Counted from the stretch's first letter, positions 8,535-17,727 are shown. The stretch is 44,916 nucleotides of DNA from Candidatus Hydrogenedentota bacterium (GCA_018005585.1 JAGMZX010000011.1:24768-69683); one strand, 5' to 3'. Notes: generated by a model not told the origin, from the sequence alone. Program-made: numbers and translations.

Positions 8535-10289
8535 GTGCCCGACCTGAAATCGTTTGAGCGATTCCTCGTGTCCAGCGGCGTCGTCGCGGAAGACCGTCTC
8601 GAACGCGCGCGGGGCGAGGCGCGCAAGCGGGGTGCTACGCTGACCGAGGTGGTCCAGCAACTAGGCTTTGCCACAGCTGAGCAGGTGTATCAGGCGCTCG
8701 CTTCCTTTTGCGAACTGCGGTACGTTGTCCCGTCGAAGATGACCATTCCGGAAGAGGTATCGCGAAAAGTACCCGCCCGGTTTGCGACCCACTACGGCTT
8801 TGTACCCATTGCGGAGAGCAATGGCGCGCTCGTCGTTGCCGTAAGCGACCCGCTGAACGCGCAGCTGCTCGATGATATCCGGCTCGTCTTGAAGCGGCGC
8901 ATCGAAGCGACGGTGGCAACGCCCGAGGAGATCGACCGCACGACGAAGGTGCTCTACGGCGTCGGCGCGGACACGATGGAGAAGATCCTCATCAGCGAGG
9001 AATCGCAGGGGCTCGTCGTCAATCTGGGCGAAACCAGCATGAGCGCGGACCTCGGCGACGAGAACATCGATGCGTCCATCATCAAGTTCACGAACGAACT
9101 CATCCTCGAGGCCATTAATTCCGATTGCACCGACATTCACATCGAGCCGTTTGAAGACCAGTTGCGCGTCCGGTTCCGCATCGACGGCATCCTGCATCAG
9201 GTGCCTACGCCGCCGTCCATTCGCGGCTTTCACGCGGCCATTGTCTCGCGCATCAAGATCATGGCCAACCTCAACATCGCGGAAAAACGCCTCCCGCAGG
9301 ACGGCAAGATACTCGCCCGGTTCGGCGACAGCCAATACGACCTGCGCGTGTCGATCCTGCCGACGCCACACGGGGAGACGGTAAACATCCGCATTCTGAG
9401 CCGGGCGTCGATGTTCCTGACGCTGGACCAATTGGGCTTCCTGCCCGAGGACTTGACGAAGTTCGAGTCCTTTATCACGAAACCGCACGGGATTATCCTC
9501 GTGACAGGCCCCACGGGCAGCGGCAAAACGACGACGCTATACGCGGCGCTGAGCAAACTGAACAACCTGGACCGCAAAATCATCACGATTGAAGACCCCA
9601 TCGAATATCAGTTGCGCGGAGTGACCCAGATGCAGGTGTTGCCGCGTATCGGCTTCGATTTCGGCATGGGCCTGCGCTCCATGCTGCGTCACGACCCCGA
9701 TATCATGCTCGTGGGCGAAATCCGCGACTATGAGACGGCTGAGATGGCGATCCGGTCGAGCCTGACGGGCCACCTGGTGCTCAGCACGCTGCACACGAAC
9801 GACGCGGCCGGGGCCGTGACCCGCCTCACTGACATGGAGGTTGAGCCGTTCCTGATCGCGAGCACGATGATTGCCTCGATGGCGCAGCGTCTTGTGCGGC
9901 GCGTGTGCCGCAATTGCAGCGCGCCCTGCGCGCCGAACCCGCAGGTGCTGCGCGAGGAATTCGGCGTTACACCCGAGCAGGTGCAGCGCGGCCAGTTCGT
10001 GAAAGGCGAGGGCTGCGACGCATGCCGGCACACGGGTTACCGCGGGCGTATCGCCATCTACGAGATGTTGCCGTTTACCAATGAAATCAAGGAGCTTACC
10101 GCGCGCCGGAGTTCATCGATCGAGGTCAAGCGCAAGGCGCTGGAACAGGGCATGAAGACGCTGCGCATGTCCGGGTGGCGCCGTGTTTACGAAGGCTTGA
10201 GCACCATCGAAGAGGTGTTGCGCGTGACGGCAGACGCGGAGACGATGGGCGCGATCATCGAGACGGGCGATGCCGCAATTCCAGTATGA
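8535..10289 (+). CDS. gspE: Type II secretion / type IV pilus assembly ATPase (GspE/PilB family)
   Basis: 584 residues from GTG at 8535, chosen for AGAGGAA eight bases upstream. The frame is open back to a TTG at 8472, next to a -10-like TATAAT. The N-terminal MshEN-type domain spans about 10-150. The ATPase core carries Walker A GPTGSGKTT (about 325), an Asp box before it (DIHIEPFEDQLRVRFRIDG), Walker B LVGEIRD and the His box STLHTND. A zinc-binding tetracysteine follows: CRNCSAPC, then CDAC. This hexameric ATPase powers pseudopilus or pilus growth on the cytoplasmic face of the inner membrane. The following pseudopilins and secretin favour the T2SS name. gspF starts 20 bases before the stop. 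Confidence 0.95.
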   Translation: MPDLKSFERFLVSSGVVAEDRLERARGEARKRGATLTEVVQQLGFATAEQVYQALASFCELRYVVPSKMTIPEEVSRKVPARFATHYGFVPIAESNGALVVAVSDPLNAQLLDDIRLVLKRRIEATVATPEEIDRTTKVLYGVGADTMEKILISEESQGLVVNLGETSMSADLGDENIDASIIKFTNELILEAINSDCTDIHIEPFEDQLRVRFRIDGILHQVPTPPSIRGFHAAIVSRIKIMANLNIAEKRLPQDGKILARFGDSQYDLRVSILPTPHGETVNIRILSRASMFLTLDQLGFLPEDLTKFESFITKPHGIILVTGPTGSGKTTTLYAALSKLNNLDRKIITIEDPIEYQLRGVTQMQVLPRIGFDFGMGLRSMLRHDPDIMLVGEIRDYETAEMAIRSSLTGHLVLSTLHTNDAAGAVTRLTDMEVEPFLIASTMIASMAQRLVRRVCRNCSAPCAPNPQVLREEFGVTPEQVQRGQFVKGEGCDACRHTGYRGRIAIYEMLPFTNEIKELTARRSSSIEVKRKALEQGMKTLRMSGWRRVYEGLSTIEEVLRVTADAETMGAIIETGDAAIPV

Positions 10290-11484
10290 GGTCAAGAAGG
10301 GCCCGGGCGAATCCGCCACGGGCATACTCGAAGCGGAAAACCAGCGCGCCGCCGCGGCACGTCTCCGCGATATGGGGTATTTCCCTATTCGCGTCGTCGA
10401 GTACACGGGCGAGGAAGAAAAGAAGGACGTGCTCCGACAGGCGCTCGTCCGCATACGCCTGAGAGACCGCAATGTCTTCTTCCGCCAGCTGGCCAACCTC
10501 ATCGAGTCCGGCATGCCCATCACCCGCGCGCTCCGCACCCTGGTCGAGCAGGCGGAAAACCCGAAGATGTCGAAGCTCATCGATACGCTCCGCGACGACG
10601 TGCAGAAGGGCAGCAGTTTCGCCGAAGCGATGGAGAGACATCCGGAGGTCTTTTCCGCGGTGCAATGCAATCTGGTGCGCGCGGGCGAGACGGGCGGCAT
10701 GCTCGAGGAAGTACTCTGGCGCCTGGTTGCCTTCGGCGAACAACAGGAGGAACTGCGGGGCAAGGCGCTTAGCGCGCTGGTGTATCCGGCCTTCCTGCTG
10801 CTCATCGGCTCGATAGCGGTTTTCATTCTGATTTCTTTCGTATTTCCCCGGTTTATCGAGGTTTTCAAGGACTTCAACGCCGACCTGCCCATGCCCACGA
10901 AGATCGTCATGGCAGTCTGCGGGTTCATGGGTTCGTACTGGTGGGCCGTGCTGATCGGGGTGGGTCTGGTCATTGCCGGGCTCGTGTACTATCTGCGTAC
11001 GGAGGTGGGCCGCCGTCACAGGGATGCGTTGCTCTTGCGCATTCCAGTTGTCCGTACGGTAGTCCAGAAATACGAGATGGCCCGGTTTGCGCGGACGCTC
11101 GGAACCCTGCTCGAGAATGGCGTGCCGGTGCTGCGATCGCTGCGGACGACCGCCGACACGATGGGAAATGCGGTGATCCGCGACGAGGTTGCTTCTATCC
11201 TCGAGGGGGTGACCGACGGGCGGAGCATGAGCGAGAGCATGACGCAGACGCCGCATTTCCCGCCGCTGGTGGTCAGCATGTTCATGATAGGCGAGGAAAG
11301 CGGCCGCATCGGCGACGTGACCAAGCGGCTGGCGGATGCCTACGACCTGGAGGTGGACCGTGCGGTGAAGGCACTGACGGCCTTGTTTGAGCCGCTGTTG
11401 ATCGTGTTCATGGGCGCCATTATCGGTTTTCTCGTGATTGCCATGTTGTTGCCGATGTTGACGTTGAGCGCGAACGTCGGGTAG
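10270..11484 (+). CDS. gspF: Type II secretion inner-membrane platform protein (GspF/PilC family)
   Basis: 404 residues, starting inside the 3' end of gspE, so translation is probably coupled. The N-terminal extension is typical (QFQYEVKKG, IDT-like GILEAENQRAAAARLRDMGY). Two T2SSF domains follow (about 70-190 and 270-395), each with the family pattern FFRQLANLIESGMPITRAL and FARTLGTLLENGVPVLRSL. Membrane segments lie at about 170-195 (LLLIGSIAVFILISFVF), 215-240 and 370-400 (LLIVFMGAIIGFLVIAMLLPML). It forms the inner-membrane platform that couples GspE to the pseudopilus. Length and order match the family. Confidence 0.95.
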   Translation: MPQFQYEVKKGPGESATGILEAENQRAAAARLRDMGYFPIRVVEYTGEEEKKDVLRQALVRIRLRDRNVFFRQLANLIESGMPITRALRTLVEQAENPKMSKLIDTLRDDVQKGSSFAEAMERHPEVFSAVQCNLVRAGETGGMLEEVLWRLVAFGEQQEELRGKALSALVYPAFLLLIGSIAVFILISFVFPRFIEVFKDFNADLPMPTKIVMAVCGFMGSYWWAVLIGVGLVIAGLVYYLRTEVGRRHRDALLLRIPVVRTVVQKYEMARFARTLGTLLENGVPVLRSLRTTADTMGNAVIRDEVASILEGVTDGRSMSESMTQTPHFPPLVVSMFMIGEESGRIGDVTKRLADAYDLEVDRAVKALTALFEPLLIVFMGAIIGFLVIAMLLPMLTLSANVG

Positions 11485-11565
11485 GCGGCGTCCCCAAAAC
11501 GGGCCAGTTTGTCGTATTATAAAGGAGGGGAAGGCGAAGGCCTTTCCCTGCATCTGGAGGTTGCC

Positions 11566-11952
11566 ATGGATAACAGAGGTTTCACGCTTATCGAGCTGAT
11601 CCTGGTCGTGGTCATTATCGGTATCCTGGCCGGCGCGGTCGTGCCGATTTTCGGCGGACGTTCGACGGAAGCGCGGATCAACCGGGCCCGGTCGGACATC
11701 AGTTCCTATCTCGGGTTCATTTCCGCGTATGAGATCGACAATGGGAAATACCCGCAGCGTCTTGAAGACCTGGTCTCCGGGAATCGCAAGTACGTCCGCG
11801 AGTTGAACAATGACCCGTGGGGCAATCCGTACATTTACACGCCGCCTTCCGGCGCCACCAGTGATGACTTCGATGTTTTCTCCGCTGGTCCGGACGGCCA
11901 GCCGGGCACCGAGGACGATGTGACTCTCAACACGGAAGCGGCGACCCGCTGA
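11566..11952 (+). CDS. gspG: Major pseudopilin GspG
   Basis: 128 residues from the ATG at 11566 (GGAGG five bases upstream); an in-frame upstream start at 11509 would bury the prepilin leader. The leader MDNRG precedes the cleavage point G|FTLIEL, with Glu at +5 and a hydrophobic stalk (ILVVVIIGILAGAVVPIF). The C-terminal part is classic GspG: INRARSDISSY, GKYPQRLEDL, NDPWGNPYIY and the acidic calcium-site tail SAGPDGQPGTEDDV. It is the main subunit of the periplasmic pseudopilus and must be cleaved by a prepilin peptidase, which is not in this window. An AT-rich TATTATAAAG at 11515 may give it an extra promoter. Confidence 0.95.
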   Translation: MDNRGFTLIELILVVVIIGILAGAVVPIFGGRSTEARINRARSDISSYLGFISAYEIDNGKYPQRLEDLVSGNRKYVRELNNDPWGNPYIYTPPSGATSDDFDVFSAGPDGQPGTEDDVTLNTEAATR

Positions 11953-11963
11953 GCACCAAGAAC

Positions 11964-12521
11964 ATGACCGTCACGTTCCGAAACGTCCCCAAACCGCAGG
12001 CTGGGGGCGCGCCGGCGGGGAATGGGTTCACGCTGCTCGAACTCGTGGTGGTGTTGGCGTTGATTGCCATTCTCACCGGCATGGTCGTGCCGGTCTACGG
12101 CGGTTCAATGGCTTCCATGCGCATGCGCAGCGCGCAGAGCGATTTTATCTCTCTGATTGAATTTGTGCAGGAGCGCGCCATAACCGATGCCCGGGAGTAC
12201 CGCCTGTACATTGACAAGGAGGAAAACACGTTCTGGGTCATGTACATGACGGGTGTGGAGGAAGGCGAAAAGGTGTTCACGGAAGAAACGCGCGAATATG
12301 GGCGTCTGCGCGAGTTTCCCGAACAACTGACCGTCGACCGCGTGAAGGCGCGGAAAGACCGGGAACGGAGCGCTTACTTCATTGCCTGTTATCCGAACGG
12401 GGCATGTGATATCGCGCGGGTCGACCTGCTTGACGCGCGAAACCGGCGCCAGCGCACCACGATAGAAACCACCGGCGTCGTCGGCAAGCTCGAGGTCGAG
12501 ACGCCGCAGACGCGGAGGTAG
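11964..12521 (+). CDS. gspH: Minor pseudopilin, GspH-like
   Basis: 185 residues. The prepilin signal is intact: a long leader of 21 residues ends in NG, then FTLLELVVVLALIAILTGMVVPVY with Glu at +5. The rest (MRMRSAQSDFISLIEFVQERAI, then beta-rich sequence with YRLYIDKEENTFWVMY) fits GspH/FimT minor pseudopilins. There is no strong ribosome site before the ATG at 11964; it lies 11 bases after gspG, so re-initiation is possible. Position between gspG and gspI supports the GspH name, which otherwise rests on general features. Confidence 0.85.
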   Translation: MTVTFRNVPKPQAGGAPAGNGFTLLELVVVLALIAILTGMVVPVYGGSMASMRMRSAQSDFISLIEFVQERAITDAREYRLYIDKEENTFWVMYMTGVEEGEKVFTEETREYGRLREFPEQLTVDRVKARKDRERSAYFIACYPNGACDIARVDLLDARNRRQRTTIETTGVVGKLEVETPQTRR

Positions 12522-12527
12522 CGCACC

Positions 12528-13001
12528 GTGCCGCGCCGCGCCGGGTATATCCTCTTCGAGACTGTCGTGGCCATGGGTCTGTTGAGCATCAGCCTGGTGG
12601 TCGTATACAACGGCATGAATCAGGGGCTCTTCATGCGCGCCCGGGCCCAGGACTTCACCACGGCCAAGTTTCTGCTTGAGAAAGTCATCGCGGAGAAGGA
12701 ATTGCAGTTGGAGATGCAGCCCGGCTCGGGCGAGGGGCAGTTCGAGGGCGACAACGAGCGATTCCGCTGCCGCTGGGAGATCACAAAGGTGCCCGTGCCG
12801 GCGCCGCCGCTGCCGCCCGCCCTGACCGAAGAAGAACGGGAACGGTTCTATAAAATGTTCAAGAAATACATGGGCCGCATTGCGGTGACGGTCCTGTGGT
12901 CCCGCCGCGGCTTTGATTACGAGATTGCGGGCGAGACCCTGATTCCACCGGAGCGTCTCTGGCTGCCGGAAGGCGAACGCGATGATGTCCAGATGCCGTA
13001 A
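12528..13001 (+). CDS. gspI: Minor pseudopilin, GspI-like
   Basis: 157 residues from GTG at 12528, with GGAGG ten bases upstream. The short leader PRRAG precedes YILFETVVAMGLLSISLVVVY; Tyr at +1 replaces the usual Phe/Met, while Glu at +5 is kept. Residues 30-60 are helical (AKFLLEKVIAEKELQLE), and a Pro-rich segment follows near 90. GspI usually initiates the pseudopilus tip with GspJ and GspK. Its 3' end overlaps gspJ by 20 bases. Divergent in its C-terminal half; the assignment leans on locus order. Confidence 0.82.
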   Translation: MPRRAGYILFETVVAMGLLSISLVVVYNGMNQGLFMRARAQDFTTAKFLLEKVIAEKELQLEMQPGSGEGQFEGDNERFRCRWEITKVPVPAPPLPPALTEEERERFYKMFKKYMGRIAVTVLWSRRGFDYEIAGETLIPPERLWLPEGERDDVQMP

Positions 13002-13713
13002 GGACAACGGCTTCACACTGGCCGAACTGCTTGTCGCGGCGACGCTGCTCAGCCTCGTCATGGCTTCCGTGTATACGCTCTTCAGCTCGACCATGCGCAC
13101 CTGGCGGCGTTCCGAGGGCGCCTTTGACATGCACCAGGTTGCGCGCACGGCCCTCGCGGTCTTCGAGCGTGAAGTAGAGAATCTGATGGATGAGGCGGGC
13201 TACCTGTTCACCGGCGAGGATGATGAAGTGACGATGTTCGTGGTGGCGGAACCGATGGACGTCGAGGAGGCCGAAGGCCCGCACCTGATGCGTGTGCGCT
13301 ATCGATTTGACCGCACCGGCGAAGAACTGGTCCGGGAGGAAGCCCTGGTCGAGATGGCGCTGCCGAACCGCCCGCCGGACGGCAAACCGGTCGAACCGGG
13401 CAAAATCAAGCTGAAGCGCAAACGCGAGTTTGTCATTGCGACGCATGTGCGCGACTTCGAACTGAGATACTACTGGATCCCCGCGCCGGACCAGCGCTAT
13501 GAAAACGAACCGCCCCAGCCCACGGAGCATTTGGTTGTCGACAGCCACGAGGAGGGCTGGGGGCTGCCGCAGGCCATCGAAGCTCGCCTGACGCTGACCG
13601 ACCCCGAGAATCCGGACCGCGAGATATCCTTTGACGTCTTGCGCACGCTGCACACGCGCACGTTTTATTATCCGCTTCGCGATCTCGAGAAGATGCTGGG
13701 GGATTTGATATGA
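12982..13713 (+). CDS. gspJ: Minor pseudopilin, GspJ-like
   Basis: 243 residues. The leader MMSRCRKDNG is followed by FTLAELLVAATLLSLVMASVYTLF with Glu at +5. The downstream pattern (AFDMHQVARTALAVFEREVENL) matches GspJ, whose stalk runs into a beta-rich head; FELRYYWIP and a late IEARLTLTDPEN segment fit this. It starts inside gspI and its stop overlaps the gspK start as ATGA. It is expected to join GspI and GspK in the tip complex. Confidence 0.88.
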   Translation: MMSRCRKDNGFTLAELLVAATLLSLVMASVYTLFSSTMRTWRRSEGAFDMHQVARTALAVFEREVENLMDEAGYLFTGEDDEVTMFVVAEPMDVEEAEGPHLMRVRYRFDRTGEELVREEALVEMALPNRPPDGKPVEPGKIKLKRKREFVIATHVRDFELRYYWIPAPDQRYENEPPQPTEHLVVDSHEEGWGLPQAIEARLTLTDPENPDREISFDVLRTLHTRTFYYPLRDLEKMLGDLI

Positions 13714-14648
13714 CGAGGCGGGAAGACGGATTCGTGCTGCTGGTCGTGCTGTGGGTGTTGGCCGTGCTTACGGTCGTGACGGTGGGCTTCGGGCGGCGCT
13801 CGCTGATGGACCAGCGCGCCGCGGCCTATGCGCTCGACCAGACGCAGGCCATGCTGATGGCCCGCGGCGCCGTGTACCGGGGGATCCTGCTCCTGCGCAA
13901 CAAGGCGGTCACGGACATGGCGGAGATGGACCACCCGCCGGTGACGCACCTGGGCCAGGAATGGGCCAAGCCTATGGACCTGTTCTCCGAAGGCATATTC
14001 GAGGGCAAGGAAGGCGTCGAAGGCGACACGTGCGCGTTTGTCATTGAGGACGAACAGGCCAAGATGAATCTGAACAGCATTCCCTTCGAGGTGCTGGAGG
14101 AGGTGGAAGCGCTGGACCGCTCCGTGCTGCGGCGAATCAAGGCGCGGCGCACCGAGGGCGAACAGGATGGCGAGGGCCCGGCGCCGTTTCACGCACCGGA
14201 GGAGTTGCGCTACATGCGCGGCGTTGATTATGAAGAGTGGTACGGCGACCGCAAAGAAACGGGCCTGCGCAACCTGTTTACCACGGTGGGCACCGAACGG
14301 GTTAATATCAACACGGCGCGCCGCGAGGTGCTCGAGTGCATCCCGGACTGTGATGATCAGGCGATCAACGCCGTGTTAGGCTATCGCGCCGGACCCGACG
14401 GAGAGGTTGGCACGCAAGACGACGTGGGATTCCTGGACTGGAACGATTTTGTCGAGCGTACGGGCATTTCGGGGGAATCCCTGACTGCCCTGAAACGGTA
14501 CGGCGACTTGTATTCCACGTATTACACGGTTACCGGCATCGCGACGAAACGAAATGGCCAGGTGCGGGCAAGCGTGACGGCTACCGTAGTGGTCATGGAA
14601 GGACAGGCCAGCATTCTGGATTGGCGGGAGAGGCCCCTTGGCGCGTAA
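13710..14648 (+). CDS. gspK: Pseudopilus tip protein GspK
   Basis: 312 residues. The prepilin-like start REDG|FVLLVVLWVLAVLTVV lacks Glu at +5, which is the hallmark of GspK and lets it cap the pseudopilus. The body has the GspK pattern: AYALDQTQAMLMARGAVYRG, an acidic region (FVIEDEQAKMNLNSI) and a helix-hairpin-helix-like INTARREVLECIPDCDD. The C-terminus (YSTYYTVTGIATKRNGQVRASVTATV) is also typical. It overlaps gspJ by four bases and gspL by eleven. Confidence 0.93.
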   Translation: MTRREDGFVLLVVLWVLAVLTVVTVGFGRRSLMDQRAAAYALDQTQAMLMARGAVYRGILLLRNKAVTDMAEMDHPPVTHLGQEWAKPMDLFSEGIFEGKEGVEGDTCAFVIEDEQAKMNLNSIPFEVLEEVEALDRSVLRRIKARRTEGEQDGEGPAPFHAPEELRYMRGVDYEEWYGDRKETGLRNLFTTVGTERVNINTARREVLECIPDCDDQAINAVLGYRAGPDGEVGTQDDVGFLDWNDFVERTGISGESLTALKRYGDLYSTYYTVTGIATKRNGQVRASVTATVVVMEGQASILDWRERPLGA

Positions 14649-16134
14649 CAGTAATCACATCAGTATTGTCCAGTGCGACGAGCGGTTGATCTCGCGCATG
14701 CGCGTGCTGTCGAAGCCGGGCAAGCTCGAGATTCTCGCCTTTGACCAGGAACACGGCGCGTGGTCGGCGCAGGATGGCACGCTCGAGGCTGCGTTGCGCG
14801 ATTTTTCGGGCCGGTTCCACCTGGCGGATGATGCCGTCGTCACGATCCTGCCGCGTCACGATATCACGACCCGCATTCTGGTGCTGCCCAGCGACAAGCC
14901 GGAAGAAATAGCGAGCATGATCCGGTTCAGCGCGGAAGAATACGTTCCCTATACCGCTGAAGAACTCATGCTCAGCCAATGCGTGCTTCGTCTGCTGCCC
15001 ACGGGCGAAGCGCGCGTGCTGGCCGCGTTTGCGCACAGGGACGTGGTGGAAGGGCACATGCGTCTGCTCGCCGGAGCGGGCATCGTGCCCGAGCATGTGT
15101 ACTTGAGCACGGCATGCCTCGCCACGGCCGTGGCAGAGGCCAGGCCGGACGCTTCGGGCGATTTCGCGCTGGTAAACCTGGCCTCCGGCGGGCTGGAAGC
15201 GCTCACGTTTGACCGGGACGGGCATTTGATGTTTGGCCGCGGCGTCGCGTCCGGTCAGCAATGGCATGCGCCCGATGGCGAAGTGGCGGGTATCTTCGAG
15301 GAACTGAGCGTGGAACTGCGGGCGACCTTGTCCGCGTACCGCCGGGAAGCGCCAGATAGCTACGAGGTCGAGCGTGTTTATCTGGCCGCCGATGCGGCGT
15401 TCGTCGAGACGCTGGCCCAAGGGTTGGAGACGGAGACGGCGGTTCAATGCCGGCCTGCGGATTTTCTTCCTGCTCTTGTCGGCAGCGGTGCCCAACATCT
15501 TGCTGCTCCTGCATTGTCGGCGCTGGGCGCCGCGCTGCTCGCGCAGGGCCGGGGCGAGGTGCTTATCGACCTCGTTCCGGAATCCGTGAAGGAAGACCAG
15601 CGCATTCGCGTGGTGAAGCGTCAGGCGCTTAAGGCGGGTTTCCTTGCCACGCTGGTTCTCGTGGCGGTTGGGCTGTGGTTCTATCAGCAGGTGCGTCAGC
15701 GGGAGGCGTACCGCGTCGAGCTCGAGACGCGCCTGCAAGGTCTCGCGGCGCGCGCGGGCGGCGTCGTGGAGAAGCGCGAGCAACTGCGGATCATCCGTCG
15801 CGAAGTGCGGCCTTCCGGTTCCGTGCTCCAATACCTGGCGAACGTTTGCCGCGCCGCGCCGGACGGAGGACTGAACCTTACCGAGTTCCGTTTTGACCAC
15901 GAGGATGGGATCGAGGTCAAGGGGCGAGCGGAGTCGCTGGACCTGATCAACGGGTTTGGCCAGTCGTTGCGCGAACTCGGGAAGACGACGGGATTGGAGC
16001 AGTTTCTCGGTGCGACGCGCATGTACGAAAACGACAATATCCCGGAACAGGACAAGCGGATTTGGGAGTACCATTACACCATTCCGTTCGAGGAGAAAGA
16101 GGCTGAGAATGCAGATGCTTCGCTCGGCAAGTGA
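14638..16134 (+). CDS. gspL: GspL/PilM-like cytoplasmic actin-fold protein with membrane anchor
   Basis: 498 residues from TTG at 14638, with GGGAGAGG just upstream and within the end of gspK. Residues 1-300 resemble the actin-like cytoplasmic domain of GspL/PilM (VLPSDKPEEIASMIRFSAEEYVPY, FALVNLASGGLEALTF). One membrane span lies at about 335-352 (GFLATLVLVAVGLWFYQQ), then a coiled segment and a ferredoxin-like periplasmic domain (about 390-480). It should dock GspE to the membrane and pair with the next protein. The gene is more PilM-PilN-like than enterobacterial GspL. The last 26 bases overlap gspM. Confidence 0.85.
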   Translation: MARNSNHISIVQCDERLISRMRVLSKPGKLEILAFDQEHGAWSAQDGTLEAALRDFSGRFHLADDAVVTILPRHDITTRILVLPSDKPEEIASMIRFSAEEYVPYTAEELMLSQCVLRLLPTGEARVLAAFAHRDVVEGHMRLLAGAGIVPEHVYLSTACLATAVAEARPDASGDFALVNLASGGLEALTFDRDGHLMFGRGVASGQQWHAPDGEVAGIFEELSVELRATLSAYRREAPDSYEVERVYLAADAAFVETLAQGLETETAVQCRPADFLPALVGSGAQHLAAPALSALGAALLAQGRGEVLIDLVPESVKEDQRIRVVKRQALKAGFLATLVLVAVGLWFYQQVRQREAYRVELETRLQGLAARAGGVVEKREQLRIIRREVRPSGSVLQYLANVCRAAPDGGLNLTEFRFDHEDGIEVKGRAESLDLINGFGQSLRELGKTTGLEQFLGATRMYENDNIPEQDKRIWEYHYTIPFEEKEAENADASLGK

Positions 16135-17140
16135 TCTCTGGCGCAAGCTTTCGCCGCGGGAACAAAGGTTGGCTGGTCTCGTGTTCGCGCTGGCCGTTGC
16201 GCTTCTTGCCGCGGTTGGACTGCGCCGCGGCTGGGATCGCATCGAGGAATTGGACAGCTCGATTATGCTGCTTGAGGACGCGATAGTGGAGAATACCCAC
16301 CAGGTCGCGCGCCGCGAGGCCGTCGAGGCGGAATATCGCGAGGTTTCCGCGCAGCATTCGAGTGCATGGTCGGCCGCGGAGATCCTGGACCGCCTGCGCA
16401 ACGAAATTTACCGGCTCGCGCACAACGTGCCATCGCCGTTGAATGCGGAAGGCGTTGCTGACCGCGTCGAAAACGATTCCGGACTCCTGGTCAATCTGCC
16501 GGAATTGGGGGAGGGCACGCTGGAAGAGAGCGAGGAAGGCTTTCGCGAATACCACATTGGCGTTAAGGTGTCCAACGTGCCTTTGCACGCATTGATCAGC
16601 TACCTCGAGCGCCTCCAGGCCAGCCCACAGTCCCTGCGCATCGATGGCCTCAACATGAAGCGCAACTTCCTGGACGACCGGGTTACGGCGGATATCGATA
16701 TCACGCGGATTATTGTGGACCGGACCGAACCGCCCTGGACCTATGCCGCGCAGCAGCCGGAAGGCTGGGTCAGCAAGGGCTGCCGCATCGCCGCGGCCTC
16801 CCTGCCCGCCTTGGGCGGCAAGCCAGCCGTGCAGGTGTCGTCGGGAGGGCCGCGGGGCGCGTGCTATTTCCCTGTGGAACTGCAGGGCGGCGCCTACGAA
16901 CTGCAGTTCGAGGCGTCTGCGAAAGGCGCCGTCATCTTACGCATTTACGACGAGGACGCGGGCAAGAACCTCGAAGGCGAACTTACATTGAACGGAGACG
17001 GCGTCCCCTATATCTACCGGATTCAATTCGCCCTGCCCGACCAGGGCGGACTGACGAAAATGCGAGTGCCGCACCTGACGCTTGAGGAAGCGGACAGTGA
17101 AGTGCTCGTCAGCAGTGTGGCATACCGCAGGATGACATGA
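16109..17140 (+). CDS. gspM: GspM/PilO-like protein with additional C-terminal beta-rich domain
   Basis: 343 residues from ATG at 16109, chosen for AGAGG seven bases upstream; the frame is open to 15956 but runs inside gspL. The N-terminus has GspM form: SDLWRKLSPREQRLAGLVFALAVALLAAVGLRRG (one membrane span at about 22-40), then a coiled coil (45-80) and a ferredoxin-like domain to about 200 (LHALISYLERLQASPQSLRIDGLNM). Residues about 206-343 are extra: WTYAAQQPEGWVSKGCRIAAASLPALGG, then alternating beta strands ending LVSSVAYRRM. This looks like a carbohydrate-binding-module or galactose-binding-like sandwich. Standard GspM stops near 160-200 residues. The fold of the extra part is inference. 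Confidence 0.8.
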   Translation: MQMLRSASDLWRKLSPREQRLAGLVFALAVALLAAVGLRRGWDRIEELDSSIMLLEDAIVENTHQVARREAVEAEYREVSAQHSSAWSAAEILDRLRNEIYRLAHNVPSPLNAEGVADRVENDSGLLVNLPELGEGTLEESEEGFREYHIGVKVSNVPLHALISYLERLQASPQSLRIDGLNMKRNFLDDRVTADIDITRIIVDRTEPPWTYAAQQPEGWVSKGCRIAAASLPALGGKPAVQVSSGGPRGACYFPVELQGGAYELQFEASAKGAVILRIYDEDAGKNLEGELTLNGDGVPYIYRIQFALPDQGGLTKMRVPHLTLEEADSEVLVSSVAYRRMT

Positions 17141-17143
17141 GCT

Positions 17144-17638
17144 ATGGAACGGCTTAGCATGTATATTGGCATTGGCGTGTTGGTTGTGGCCGGCGCGCTC
17201 TTGGCGCTGGGGCTGGTTCATGATGTCAAGCAGGAAGACCGCGCCCTTCTCGAACAGCGGCTCGCGGCGGTGCCCAAGCACGCTGCTGCGGAGGAGACGA
17301 TGGACTGGCCTTGGGCGGAATGGGAGCAGAATATCACCGCGAATGCCAAACTATGGAGCGGTCTGGTGCCGCCCCCGCCCCCGCCTGCGCCGCCGCCGCC
17401 GCCGCCGCCCCAGCGGCCCGATATGGCCGCGATGCTCAAAGATGTGTATCCTACGCGGCGTGGCGTAGGCAATAAGGTGCGCATCGTTACCCCTCAGAAC
17501 CCGCGAGGGGATTACTACAGCGTCGGCGATGCGATAAACGGTTGCACCATCGAGCGCGTGGAAAAGACGGAGGTCGTGTTTACGCTGGTCTGGCCCGCCA
17601 AGAATGAGGTACTCACGTACTCTCTGCCGCGACAGTAA
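17144..17638 (+). CDS. gspC: GspC/PilP-like inner-membrane clamp protein
   Basis: 164 residues. An N-terminal membrane span (about 6-25, MYIGIGVLVVAGALLALGLV) is followed by a helical stretch, a Pro-rich linker of about 18 prolines (76-92) and a small beta domain (about 110-160: GDYYSVGDAINGCTIERVEKTEVVFTL). This order is that of GspC, whose HR domain contacts the secretin N0 domain; the GD-x-I-x-G-x-x-I-x-x-V pattern is also that of PilP. No PDZ domain is present. It follows gspM by three bases and precedes gspD. Functional name rests on architecture and position. Confidence 0.8.
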   Translation: MERLSMYIGIGVLVVAGALLALGLVHDVKQEDRALLEQRLAAVPKHAAAEETMDWPWAEWEQNITANAKLWSGLVPPPPPPAPPPPPPPQRPDMAAMLKDVYPTRRGVGNKVRIVTPQNPRGDYYSVGDAINGCTIERVEKTEVVFTLVWPAKNEVLTYSLPRQ

Positions 17639-17727
17639 GGGCGCCGCGCCTGTCAGCCGTGGGTTGACCGCTCGCGTTGAGCAATGAGACAGACGGGCAA
17701 GCGGGGCCGGAAGGAGACGTGTGCGCC

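Noticed and set aside
14593-16401. 602-codon minus-strand frame opposite gspL/gspM
   Set aside because: Antisense shadow in GC-rich DNA; the plus strand gives clear GspL and GspM features while the minus product has none.
17371-17411. CCGCCG-type microsatellite
   Set aside because: It encodes the proline linker of the GspC-like protein, a normal feature of this family.
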